Notes: generated by a model from the letters alone, not told the origin. Numbered from the stretch's first letter, positions 1 to 6,535 are shown. The stretch is 6,535 nucleotides of DNA from Anaerolineales bacterium UBA5069 (GCA_002415895.1 DIAV01000329.1:12033-18567), one strand, 5' to 3'. A program made the numbers and translations.

Positions 1-555
1 GCTGCCGTTGGTGCCGGGGCCGGCATTGGCCATGGCCAGCAACCCGGCGCGGTCAAACTCCAGACCCTGCACGAATTCATCCTCAAAGGTGTAGCCGGGG
101 CCACCCGTGCCTGTGCCTGTGGGGTCACCGGCCTGTGCCATGAAGGCCTCAAGCACACGGTGGAAGGTGGTGTTGTCGTAGAAGCCTTCTCGCGCCAGGA
201 AGATGAAGTTGTTGACGGCAATGGGGGCGCGGTCGGCAAAAAGCTGGACCTTGATGTCGCCCTGGTCGGTTGCCAGCGTGGCATAGTAGAACTTGGCCGG
301 GTCAATCACCATTGCGGGCGCGCTGGCATACATGCCGTTGCGCTCTGCGGGGGCCAGGTCGGCGGCGCGCATGCCGGTGGTGTCTGCGGGTGCGGCCCCT
401 TCTTCGGCGGGAACGGGCGTGGCAGCAGCGGCGGGTGCAGCAGCGGCGGGTGTAGCGGTAGGCTCATCCTTGCCGCCACCGCAGGCGGCCAGCGCCAGCA
501 GCGCCGCCAGCATCACAATCCCAATCAAGGGGCGAAAGCCCTTGGCAAAATTCAT
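1..555 (-). CDS. Lipoprotein cyclophilin-type peptidyl-prolyl cis-trans isomerase (3' end missing)
   Basis: Reading leftwards from the ATG at 555 gives 185 codons open to the window edge, so the C-terminus is missing. Residues 1-25 form a lipoprotein signal: a basic start (K5, R8), a hydrophobic core at about 10-22 and a lipobox L22-A-A-C25. An Ala/Pro/Thr-rich linker (about 32-60) follows, then a cyclophilin domain from about residue 87. Diagnostic motifs are FHRV (131-134), FMAQAGDPTGTGTGGPGY (138-155) and MANAGPGTNGS (175-185). By alignment to human cyclophilin A from memory, R133, F138, M139, Q141 and A176 match active-site R55, F60, M61, Q63 and A101. The protein should catalyse X-Pro isomerisation in secreted proteins, tethered to the outer face of the membrane. 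A ribosome site GAAAGGAAC (562-569) lies about 7 bases upstream of the start. It follows the glycan operon after 129 bases and probably belongs to a different process. The family call is very secure; the exact substrate is unknown. Confidence 0.95.
   Translation of the reverse strand, partial: MNFAKGFRPLIGIVMLAALLALAACGGGKDEPTATPAAAAPAAAATPVPAEEGAAPADTTGMRAADLAPAERNGMYASAPAMVIDPAKFYYATLATDQGDIKVQLFADRAPIAVNNFIFLAREGFYDNTTFHRVLEAFMAQAGDPTGTGTGGPGYTFEDEFVQGLEFDRAGLLAMANAGPGTNGS
422..459 (-). repeat. 15-bp tandem repeat in the lipoprotein linker
   Basis: On the plus strand the 15-mer GCAGCAGCGGCGGGT occurs twice without a mismatch (422-436 and 437-451), followed by a degraded partial copy to about 459. 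The unit is a multiple of three, so it keeps the frame of the cyclophilin gene. It encodes the Ala/Pro run (about residues 35-47) between the lipid anchor and the catalytic domain. Copy-number change would only lengthen or shorten the tether. Confidence 0.8.
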
Positions 556-684
556 ATACGGTTCCTTTCATAGGGCGGCAGGTCCAATGTGGCCTGCTGC
601 ATGTGCGCCCGACGTGGCGGGCATGAATTGACATGAACAAAGCAACGCAAGGGAGCAATGGGTGCCCTGGCGTTGAAATTTCCG
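556..684 (-). other. Intergenic gap between the transferase and cyclophilin genes
   Basis: These 129 bases separate the stop of the transferase gene from the cyclophilin start. They contain a small hairpin (607-622: GCCCG, six-base loop, CGGGC) with no following T-run, so it is not a convincing intrinsic terminator. I found no good -35/-10 pair. A promoter for the cyclophilin gene is expected here if it is transcribed alone, but the sequence does not show one clearly. Confidence 0.5.
562..569 (-). promoter_or_regulatory. Ribosome binding site of the cyclophilin gene
   Basis: On the minus strand GAAAGGAAC sits about 7 bases before the ATG at 555. It fixes this start and shows that the gene can be translated independently of the operon upstream. 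Confidence 0.7.
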
Positions 685-1713
685 TTAGTGGGCCGAGGGC
701 GCTGTTGCAACAGGCTGGCGCACACCCCCCTTGCGAAACTCCAGCCAGTAGATGCCAAATGCGCCAATGGCCAGCACCATGCTGCCTGTCAGCAATGCCT
801 CGGCCAACGAAGCGTCGGTGAGGAAGACGCCCACCAGCCCAAATGCGCCGCCGATGAGATAGCAGATGAGCACTGCCTCGCGACGGCTGCCCGTCAGCAG
901 CGCCAGGCGGTGGCTCAGGTGATCCTTGCCGGGCGTTGTGAGCGGATTTTGCCCGCGCCGCAGGCGGCTGATGAAGACCAGCGATGTGTCAAATATGGGT
1001 ACACCCATCACCATCACCGGGATCATCCATGTAATGGTGTTGGAATTGCTGGGGAAGCGCAGCTTGATGGCCACGGCCGAGAGCAGAAAGCCAAGAAAGA
1101 GGCTACCCGTATCCCCCATGAAGATATGCGCCGGATTCCAGTTGTAGAAGAGGAAGCCCATGCAGGCGCCTGCCAGTGCGGCCGCCAGCGCACCTACAAG
1201 GTACTGATTGCTGAGCGCAGCGAGCAAGGTAAAGAAGGTGGCGGCGATCATGGCAATCCCGCCCGAGAGGCCATCCATGTTGTCGAGCAGGTTCATGGCA
1301 TTGGTAATGCCGACGACCCACACCACGGTGAGCGCAATATCCAGCCAACTGTGAAAGATCTGAATCTGCACGCCGCTGAAGACAAGAATGAGCGCAGCCA
1401 GAATCTGGCCTACGAGCTTGACATAGCTGCCCAGCCCCCAGCGGTCATCCACAACGCCCATAAGGCTGACGAGTGATGCGCCCACGAAAATGCCCACCAC
1501 CTGTGGCACATAGCGCTTGTCGGCAAAGATGAGCAGCGCCACGATGAAGGCAATGTAGATGGCTGCGCCGCCCAGTAGCGGCACGGGATTGGTATGCACT
1601 TTGCGCGCGTTTGGCTGGTCGGTCACGCCCAGGCGCAGCGCCACCTGGCGCATGAGCGGCGTCACGCCGACAGCCAGCAGCAGTGCGCTCAACGCAATCA
1701 GGATGATACTCAT
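685..1713 (-). CDS. WecA/TagO-like polyprenyl-phosphate sugar-1-phosphate transferase (MraY/GT4 family)
   Basis: This 342-residue integral membrane enzyme should transfer a HexNAc-1-phosphate (usually GlcNAc-1-P) from a UDP-sugar to undecaprenyl phosphate on the cytoplasmic face, the first step of a lipid-linked glycan. About ten hydrophobic segments are visible. Family motifs appear in order: [18 protein letters not shown] (32-49), the Mg-binding pair D89-D90, [15 protein letters not shown] (138-152, with D144 and D147), [14 protein letters not shown] (191-204) and the cytoplasmic KDHLSHRL (263-270), which takes the place of the HIHH motif of WecA. The motif set and the DHLSHRL loop favour the WecA/TagO/Rfe branch over MraY of peptidoglycan synthesis. 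The ATG overlaps the stop of the dehydrogenase gene (ATGA, 1710-1713), and AGGTGA lies 4 bases upstream, so translation is probably coupled. The sugar is inferred; the family is secure. Confidence 0.95.
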   Translation of the reverse strand: MSIILIALSALLLAVGVTPLMRQVALRLGVTDQPNARKVHTNPVPLLGGAAIYIAFIVALLIFADKRYVPQVVGIFVGASLVSLMGVVDDRWGLGSYVKLVGQILAALILVFSGVQIQIFHSWLDIALTVVWVVGITNAMNLLDNMDGLSGGIAMIAATFFTLLAALSNQYLVGALAAALAGACMGFLFYNWNPAHIFMGDTGSLFLGFLLSAVAIKLRFPSNSNTITWMIPVMVMGVPIFDTSLVFISRLRRGQNPLTTPGKDHLSHRLALLTGSRREAVLICYLIGGAFGLVGVFLTDASLAEALLTGSMVLAIGAFGIYWLEFRKGGVRQPVATAPSAH

Positions 1714-2780
1714 GCCGTCACCTGGAGGATGGGGGTTGCATCGGCGAGTGGGGCGTCAAGGCGCACCTCGCGCTGCCCCTGGGCTGCGCTGTAGATGGCC
1801 AGCACCAGCGCAAGGCTGCGGCGTGCTGCGCTGCCGGGCGTGCCCACGGGCCGCCCTTCAAGCAGCGCACCGGCGAAATCGTCAATCACGGCGCGGTGGC
1901 TGTAGCCGTAGACCGAAGGGGGATCGACCACCTGGCTGGTGAGAATTTCGGCCTCCTGCTCCACCATGCCGTCGACCTTCCAGAGCACAATACGGTTGAG
2001 CGCCGTGCCGCCGATCTTGACGGAGCCGGATGCACCAAAAACGGAGACGGAGCCTTCCAGGTTCTCGGGCCAGGTTACGGTGGAGCCCTCCACCGTGGCC
2101 AGCGCGCCGCTTTTGAAGCGCAATATGGCCACGCCAATGTCCTCGGCCTCCATGGTGTGGGCGCGCGTCGTGGTATAGGCGCTCACGGCCTCCACATCGC
2201 CCATGAACCATTGCAGCGCATCAATGTGGTGGATGCTCTGGTTCATCAGCGCGCCGCCATCCATGGCCCATGTGCCGTGCCAGCCATCGTCATAGTAGGA
2301 CTGGGGGCGGTACCAGCGCACGGTGGCCGCGCCCAGGTGGAGTGGCCCCAGTTTGCCCTCATCAATGGCTGTGCGCAGTTGGCGCATGGGGTGGTTGTAG
2401 CGGTTTTGTAGCACTACGCCCAGCGTCAGGCCGCGCGCGTTGGCCGCGGCAATCATCGCGTCGGCGTCCTCCAGCGAGAGGGCGATGGGCTTCTCCACAA
2501 GCACGTGCTTGCCTGCGTCGAGCGCGTCGCGCGCCACCTGCGCGTGCAGGCCGCTGGGCACGCAGATGCTGACGGCGTCTACATCGCTGCGCTCAAGCAG
2601 CGCGCGGTAATCAAGATAGGCATCGCGGCCGGGGTCAATGCCTGCCTCAACGGCAAAGCGGTGGGCGCGGCTCTGCTTGAGATCGGCCACGGCCACAAGC
2701 TGCGTGTGCGGCAGTTGCGCCAGCGACTGTGCGTGACGCGGGGCCACGCGTCCGCAGCCAATCAATCCAAAACGAATCAC
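1710..2780 (-). CDS. Gfo/Idh/MocA oxidoreductase, WlbA/WbpB-like UDP-sugar 3-dehydrogenase
   Basis: This 356-residue NAD(P)-dependent dehydrogenase has an N-terminal Rossmann domain (GLIGCGRVA, 5-13) and the substrate domain of the Gfo/Idh/MocA family. The EKP motif (96-98) supplies the catalytic Lys97, and NQSIHHID (180-187) carries the likely catalytic His184 in an HxxD arrangement. The stretch [17 protein letters not shown] (155-171) followed by DGGALMNQ closely resembles WlbA/WbpB enzymes, which oxidise C3 of UDP-GlcNAc-uronate during synthesis of diacetamido-uronic acids. That substrate is inference, since the usual partner genes (6-dehydrogenase, aminotransferase, acetyltransferase) are not in the window. 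I chose the GTG at 2780: it begins directly with the Rossmann strand and lies one base after the preceding stop (2782). The in-frame ATG at 2840 would add 20 Arg-rich residues lying wholly within the upstream gene. The 3' end overlaps the transferase start. Confidence 0.92.
   Translation of the reverse strand: MIRFGLIGCGRVAPRHAQSLAQLPHTQLVAVADLKQSRAHRFAVEAGIDPGRDAYLDYRALLERSDVDAVSICVPSGLHAQVARDALDAGKHVLVEKPIALSLEDADAMIAAANARGLTLGVVLQNRYNHPMRQLRTAIDEGKLGPLHLGAATVRWYRPQSYYDDGWHGTWAMDGGALMNQSIHHIDALQWFMGDVEAVSAYTTTRAHTMEAEDIGVAILRFKSGALATVEGSTVTWPENLEGSVSVFGASGSVKIGGTALNRIVLWKVDGMVEQEAEILTSQVVDPPSVYGYSHRAVIDDFAGALLEGRPVGTPGSAARRSLALVLAIYSAAQGQREVRLDAPLADATPILQVTA
1718..1723 (-). promoter_or_regulatory. 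Ribosome binding site of the transferase gene
   Basis: AGGTGA on the minus strand lies 4 bases before the ATG at 1713, inside the last codons of the dehydrogenase gene. Together with the ATGA stop/start overlap it supports this start and coupled translation. Confidence 0.65.
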
Positions 2781-2781
2781 C

Positions 2782-5700
2782 TTAGCCCCCCAGTGCCGTA
2801 ACAAGCGCCGTAATCGGCGCGCGGGCATCCACCGGTGCAAGGCTCAAGGCGTCACGCGCCAGCGCAAGGGCTGCATCGATTTGCCCCTGCTGCTGCAAAA
2901 GCTGGGCCAGGGCCAGCGGCCAGCGGTAGTCGGTGGGTTGGTCCGCTGCCAGGCGCTGATAGACATCGAGCAGCACCCCCTGCAACTGGCCCAGTTGATC
3001 CGTTTGCTCGGCGGGTGTAAGCGCAAGGGCTTGCTCCACTGTGGCAGCGGCTTGCTCAAGCTGGCCGGCGTCGCGGTAGAGCAGCCCCAGGTTGCGCAGC
3101 GCCCCCACATTGGTGGGATCCAAGTTCACAATGGTGCTCATGGCCTCAACCGCGCCGGTCATGTCGCCGCTCTGTGATAAGGCCACGCCGAGGTAGCTTT
3201 GCAGGTTCAGCGTACTTGTAATCCCGCGCAGCTCCGTAATCTGGGCAATGCCCTTCTCCAGCATGGCCGCTGATTCGGCGTAACGCTGGTCATTGTCGTA
3301 GAAATCGGAGAGCAGCAGGTAGGTCTGCTCAAAGTAGGGGTCCAGCGCGAGGCTGTGGGTATAGGCTTCTTCCGCCTCGGGGCGTTCGCCGCGCGCAAGA
3401 CGGGCGTTGCCCATTTCGTTCCACAGGTGGGCGGCCTGGGGGCTGAGCATGACGGCAGCCTGATACTGGGCGATGCTGCGGTCGAGCATCTCCTGGCGCA
3501 ACGCCGGGTCGGCGCTGCTGAGGTCACCCCAGGTGCGGTAGAGGCGCGCAAGGTTGGCCGTGTGGTCGGTATTGAGCGGGTTCACCCGCTGCGCCTGCAA
3601 CAGGACGGCTTCGGCGGCGCGCAGCAGTTGCTGCTGGCTCATTGCGCCCACCTGCTCGGGGCGCAGGTCCAGCACATCGCTCAGCTTGGGCTGCTCGGGA
3701 AAGGTCACGGCCTCCGTGGTGGCGGTGGACGCTTTGGCCTGCTCCAGCAGCGCGCGCCCCAGAAAGAGCATGTAGTGATCTTCGGTTTCGCGTGCGGCCA
3801 GCGCGCGCCGGTAGAGTTCCACGCTGTTGACCCAGTTTTTCTGGCTGTCGAACTGTTGACCCTGCTTGTAGATGATGTCGGCGCGCACCAGGCCAATGTT
3901 AACAAAGGAGATGGCGGCAAAGACGCCAATCGCCACTAGAGCGCCCGTAATCAGGCCGATGAGGGGGCGCTTGCCAAAGGCCAACTTGCCGTCGGTGAGC
4001 GCGGGCCACGCATAGGTGACGCCTGCCGCCACAATCCAGATCAGCAGCACCACGGTAAAAGCGGCAAAGTGGCCGCCCACGCGGTCCAGTTGATAGTTGA
4101 GTTGCTCGGTGGTGGAGAGGCCGGGCGGCAGCACCACCGGGGCCACACGCGCCGCCTGCACCAGCCCATAGACCAGCCACGCGCCCCACACCACGGCCAC
4201 ATGCACAAGCACGGCGCGAATCCACCAGCCCAGCGCGGGCAGCGTGCGGCGGCGCAGCAGATCGGCTGCCAGCCCCAGAATCAGCGCAAAGAGCCAGGTG
4301 AAGATGAGCAAGTAGAGCATGCGTGCGCTGGGCTCAAGCTGACCAGCGCGCACAACGCCCGAGATGCTGCCGGAGAGAATCTCCCACGCGCTGTTCAGGC
4401 TGCGGCTGTTGGTGGTAAAGAGGAAGACCGAGGTCAGGAAAATGAGTGCGTCGGTCATCACGGTGACAGGTGTCCACGGCAGCGGCTCGCCGGTGGCCTT
4501 GCGCACAGGGGGCTTGGCGGCGCGGCTCTTTTTGCTGCGCGCGGCTTCGGATGCTGTTTCAATCTCTACAACCTCGGGCGCAACGTCCAGCGCGATGCTC
4601 ATTGGCTCCACATGCGCCCAGCGCAAGCCCACCACCATGAGCAGCGCGGTATAGACCCAGAAGTAGGTGCGCGTGGCGGCAATGGCAATGCCAAAGTGGA
4701 TTTCGAGAAAGTGCGCCACAATCGCAGTGAGCAGCGCGATGAGCAGCAACTGGCGTGGCACGTCGGCAGCGTCGGGCCGGAAATTCGGATGCAGGAATGC
4801 CGCGGACATGATGTAGAACAGCAGCCCCAGCATGAGCCCCGCAGGGAACGCGACACCCAGCAGGCGCAGTTGCCCATCGTCATAGACATAGAAGCCAATG
4901 CTGGCAACAAGCGCCGACGCAAACAGCAGCGTGAAGAAGAGAATTGTATCGCGCCGGTTGACGAGCAGCCCCATCCAGCGCAGCGCCCAATAGAAGATTG
5001 AGACAAAGACAGACAGATACGCAAGAAAGCCCAGCAGGCCGGTAATTACCAGGCTGTCCCATGTCTCATTATGCGAGCGGTCGGGGCTGGCGTTGCGCGC
5101 CTCGACATTGGCCAGCGCCGAGGGGTAGAACTTGTTGAAGGCAACCCACATGGCTTCGGGGCCATAACCCACCAGGGGGCGGATGGCGTTCAACGCGTCG
5201 GCTTCACCATCCGGACGCACAAGGGGATCATGGGGCAGCACCAGTTCCGATGAACCCTGCCAGATGAGTGTGCGCACCTGTGCGGTGGTGCTTTCCTGAT
5301 CGAGCAATTGGGTGAGGCGGCCCAGATAGGGTACATCGCGCAGCCCTGCAAAGATGGGCAGTGTGTTCATGGCAAAGATAAGCAGCACACCCAACGCGCC
5401 GATGCCTACCCAGCCAATTGTCGCTGCCATGTAGTGGCGCGGCCGCAACGCAATGAGGACGAGCAGAACGAAGAGATAGCCACCCAGAAAGAGCCCCAGC
5501 CACGGGCCGCGGCTCTGTGTCCACACAATTGCAATGGCTTGCACAATCAGGATGACAACATAGGTGCCGCCCGCCAGTGCCGTGAGCATGTCATGGCCAT
5601 GCGGGGCGTCGTCGCCCATCTTCACCAGCGCCGCAAGGGAGCTGTAGATGCGCTCCAGCGTGAGGAAGAGCGCCATGATCAGGTAGGCGCCCAGGAAAAT

Positions 5701-6297
5701 TGCGTTGCCCGCGTTGGCCGTCACACGCCGCGCTGTGTCGCCGCCCCACGGCAGCGGATCCCATCCCCAGTGCTGAATGAGCGCATAGATGGCAATGGGC
5801 GCGCTGGTGACGATGACCGCATGTTGCAGGCGGCGAATCTGCTCGGGGCTGCGCAGCGTGGCGGCTGTGAGGAACGCGATCGTTACGTAGCTGAGAAAGC
5901 TGTAGGTGCCCTGCAGGCGCTGGTAGGAGCCGAACCAGGAGACGAAGGGGGCCAGGCTGAAGAGCGTGCTGATGACATATGCGCTAATCAACGCCACGAC
6001 GGGGATGAAGAAGGGGTTGCGCCACATGCGCCGTGCCGCAGCGCGCGGCGTTTCCGGCTCGGCCACGGGGGTGGCACTCCAGGGCGGCAGCCACGGGTAG
6101 CCTCCGTTCGCCACCTTGATCAGCCACGCCAGCGCCATCACCAGTGCAATTGTGCGGATCAGGCTGATCTTGTCCGGCTCGAAGACGCGGCTTGAAAAGA
6201 CGTTGAAAAAGAGGGGGGCGATGATGAGGGCGGCCAGCCAGCCCGCCTCCAAAAGACCCTCGCACCAACTGTCCAGTTTGGTTCGTACGTAGCTCAT
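2782..6297 (-). CDS. O-antigen ligase/polymerase-family membrane protein with C-terminal TPR domain
   Basis: This 1171-residue protein has about 14 membrane segments (16-560), a charged Lys/Arg/Pro linker (about 571-608), about five more segments (611-802) and a soluble TPR region (about 808-1171). The Wzy_C/WaaL signature is clear: QSRGPWLG (261-268, R263), then a large loop (about 311-412) with PLVGYGPEAMW (374-384) and HNE (409-411), then a glycine-rich helix. Such proteins join or polymerise lipid-linked glycan chains on the outer face of the membrane. Canonical TPR units start near 958, 991, 1032, 1064 and 1125; weaker ones lie at 813-850 and 890-920. Counting helices and the basic linker suggest the TPR part is outside the cell (inference). 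At 1171 residues it is far longer than ordinary WaaL/Wzy proteins (about 400-450). I chose the ATG at 6297 because a promoter lies between it and the in-frame ATG at 6387. The ribosome site is poor. Whether it is a ligase, a polymerase or a protein glycosyltransferase cannot be decided here. Confidence 0.92.
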   Translation of the reverse strand: MSYVRTKLDSWCEGLLEAGWLAALIIAPLFFNVFSSRVFEPDKISLIRTIALVMALAWLIKVANGGYPWLPPWSATPVAEPETPRAAARRMWRNPFFIPVVALISAYVISTLFSLAPFVSWFGSYQRLQGTYSFLSYVTIAFLTAATLRSPEQIRRLQHAVIVTSAPIAIYALIQHWGWDPLPWGGDTARRVTANAGNAIFLGAYLIMALFLTLERIYSSLAALVKMGDDAPHGHDMLTALAGGTYVVILIVQAIAIVWTQSRGPWLGLFLGGYLFVLLVLIALRPRHYMAATIGWVGIGALGVLLIFAMNTLPIFAGLRDVPYLGRLTQLLDQESTTAQVRTLIWQGSSELVLPHDPLVRPDGEADALNAIRPLVGYGPEAMWVAFNKFYPSALANVEARNASPDRSHNETWDSLVITGLLGFLAYLSVFVSIFYWALRWMGLLVNRRDTILFFTLLFASALVASIGFYVYDDGQLRLLGVAFPAGLMLGLLFYIMSAAFLHPNFRPDAADVPRQLLLIALLTAIVAHFLEIHFGIAIAATRTYFWVYTALLMVVGLRWAHVEPMSIALDVAPEVVEIETASEAARSKKSRAAKPPVRKATGEPLPWTPVTVMTDALIFLTSVFLFTTNSRSLNSAWEILSGSISGVVRAGQLEPSARMLYLLIFTWLFALILGLAADLLRRRTLPALGWWIRAVLVHVAVVWGAWLVYGLVQAARVAPVVLPPGLSTTEQLNYQLDRVGGHFAAFTVVLLIWIVAAGVTYAWPALTDGKLAFGKRPLIGLITGALVAIGVFAAISFVNIGLVRADIIYKQGQQFDSQKNWVNSVELYRRALAARETEDHYMLFLGRALLEQAKASTATTEAVTFPEQPKLSDVLDLRPEQVGAMSQQQLLRAAEAVLLQAQRVNPLNTDHTANLARLYRTWGDLSSADPALRQEMLDRSIAQYQAAVMLSPQAAHLWNEMGNARLARGERPEAEEAYTHSLALDPYFEQTYLLLSDFYDNDQRYAESAAMLEKGIAQITELRGITSTLNLQSYLGVALSQSGDMTGAVEAMSTIVNLDPTNVGALRNLGLLYRDAGQLEQAAATVEQALALTPAEQTDQLGQLQGVLLDVYQRLAADQPTDYRWPLALAQLLQQQGQIDAALALARDALSLAPVDARAPITALVTALGG

Positions 6298-6337
6298 AGC
6301 CAACCCGTAATCTGAAGGCGACGCGACAGCGGCTCCA

Positions 6338-6346
6338 AGTATAGCA
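6338..6346 (-). promoter_or_regulatory. Extended -10 promoter for the glycan operon
   Basis: The minus strand reads TGCTATACT, an extended -10 (TG-N-TATACT, five of six matches to TATAAT). The -35 position (about 6361-6366) has no TTGACA-like hexamer, as is common for extended -10 promoters. Transcription would start near 6331, about 30 bases before the ATG at 6297. That excludes the upstream ATG at 6387 from the message. Confidence 0.5.
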
Positions 6347-6362
6347 GACTTTGCGGCGCGTC

Positions 6363-6375
6363 CCTGATGATCAGG
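6363..6375. promoter_or_regulatory. Palindrome over the -35 region, possible operator
   Basis: CCTGAT-G-ATCAGG is a perfect inverted repeat with 6-bp arms around one base. It lies over and just upstream of the expected -35 position of the promoter at 6338-6346, which itself lacks a -35 hexamer. The position fits a regulator binding site, but no regulator is known and a chance palindrome of this length is possible. Confidence 0.35.
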
Positions 6376-6400
6376 TGAGAAATCCATTTACACAGAATGA

Positions 6401-6421
6401 GCGCCGGTTCGCGACCGGCGC
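6401..6421. other. GC-rich 8-bp perfect hairpin
   Basis: GCGCCGGT and ACCGGCGC pair perfectly around a five-base loop (TCGCG). No clear T-run follows on either strand, so it is not a standard intrinsic terminator. It lies upstream of the predicted transcription start of the operon, so it may end a transcript entering from the right or act as a DNA element. Confidence 0.5.
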
Positions 6422-6447
6422 AGATGACTACGGTGCATACTGTGAGT

Positions 6448-6463
6448 GGTTGACTGGTTGACT
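6448..6463 (+). repeat. Tandem octamer GGTTGACT, two copies
   Basis: GGTTGACT occurs twice head to tail (6448-6455 and 6456-6463), with partial copies on both sides (GTG before, GGT after). It lies in the non-coding region upstream of the operon. Each copy contains TTGACT, a near -35 hexamer, but no -10 at proper spacing was found on the plus strand. Confidence 0.6.
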
Positions 6464-6470
6464 GGTAATG

Positions 6471-6535
6471 GATCATAGATAACTGATCATGAGTGGATGA
6501 CAGTGCGCGCTACCAATGATCAATTATCTATGATC
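6471..6535. repeat. 20-bp inverted repeat, one mismatch, at the window edge
   Basis: The left arm GATCATAGATAACTGATCAT (6471-6490) and the right arm (6516-6535) are reverse complements at 19 of 20 positions, around a 25-base spacer. Each arm contains a TGATCA palindrome (6484-6489 and 6517-6522). The right arm ends exactly at the window edge, so the repeat may continue outside. No coding sequence is seen in it. It could be a cruciform or a transcript hairpin, the end of a small mobile repeat, or paired operator sites. Confidence 0.7.

Noticed and set aside
607..622. Intrinsic terminator after the transferase gene
   Set aside because: The stem is only 5 bp, there is no T-run after it on the minus strand, and it lies more than 60 bases past the stop.
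658..1476. 272-codon plus-strand open frame
   Set aside because: It is antisense to the transferase gene, has His/Gln/Glu/Ala-rich low-quality composition and shows no recognisable domain; it is a GC-driven shadow frame.
1896..2411. 171-codon plus-strand open frame
   Set aside because: It is antisense to the dehydrogenase, which carries clear family motifs; no independent evidence of coding.
2781..2840. Longer start of the dehydrogenase at the ATG at 2840
   Set aside because: The added 20 residues are Arg-rich, precede the Rossmann strand without resembling the family, and lie entirely in the end of the upstream gene. GTG at 2780 fits family length and operon spacing better.
4069..5001. 310-codon plus-strand open frame
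   Set aside because: It is fully antisense to the polymerase gene, with shadow-like composition and no known motif.
5308..6195. 295-codon plus-strand open frame
   Set aside because: It is antisense to the membrane part of the polymerase gene. Its charged, His/Arg/Gln-rich translation is the expected complement of hydrophobic codons.
6298..6387. Longer start of the polymerase gene at the ATG at 6387
   Set aside because: No ribosome site precedes it, and a good extended -10 (6338-6346) lies between this ATG and the one at 6297, so it would probably not be transcribed.
6450..6481. Plus-strand promoter using TTGACT of the tandem octamer as -35
   Set aside because: No -10-like hexamer is found at 16-18 bases from either TTGACT copy, and no plus-strand gene begins in the window.
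6448..6535. CRISPR array or integron attachment site
   Set aside because: The repeats are a two-copy octamer and one inverted pair; there are no regularly spaced repeats with unique spacers and no integrase or cas gene.

Overview
The window is a GC-rich bacterial stretch in which every gene I can support lies on the minus strand, so it reads right to left. The large membrane protein with an O-antigen ligase/polymerase (Wzy_C) domain fused to a C-terminal TPR array is a type I associate with Chloroflexota (Caldilineae/Anaerolineae-like genomes). The Ala/Pro-rich lipoprotein cyclophilin would fit such a monoderm-like organism too. This assignment is inference from protein style, not from a marker gene.

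Layout in transcription order. (1) 6535-6298 is a non-coding leader region. It holds a 20-bp inverted repeat with one mismatch at the window edge, a tandem GGTTGACT octamer, an 8-bp GC hairpin, a short palindrome and a good extended -10 element. (2) 6297-2782 encodes a 1171-residue polytopic O-antigen ligase-like protein with a C-terminal TPR domain. (3) 2780-1710 encodes a Gfo/Idh/MocA NAD-dependent sugar dehydrogenase, most like the WlbA/WbpB UDP-HexNAc-uronate 3-dehydrogenases. (4) 1713-685 encodes a WecA/TagO-type polyprenyl-phosphate sugar-1-phosphate transferase. (5) After a 129-bp gap, 555-1 holds the first 185 codons of a lipoprotein cyclophilin peptidyl-prolyl isomerase that runs off the left edge.

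Genes 2-4 are tightly packed: one base lies between the first stop and the next GTG start, and the next junction is an ATGA overlap. They look like one translationally coupled operon for a surface glycan. The WecA-like enzyme would start the lipid-linked chain, the dehydrogenase would help make an amino-uronic sugar nucleotide, and the Wzy/WaaL-like protein would polymerise the chain or transfer it to its final acceptor outside the membrane. The cyclophilin has its own ribosome binding site and is probably a separate secreted-protein folding factor, though read-through cannot be excluded.

I see no tRNA, rRNA, CRISPR array or transposase gene. The long plus-strand open frames are antisense shadows of the GC-rich minus-strand genes.
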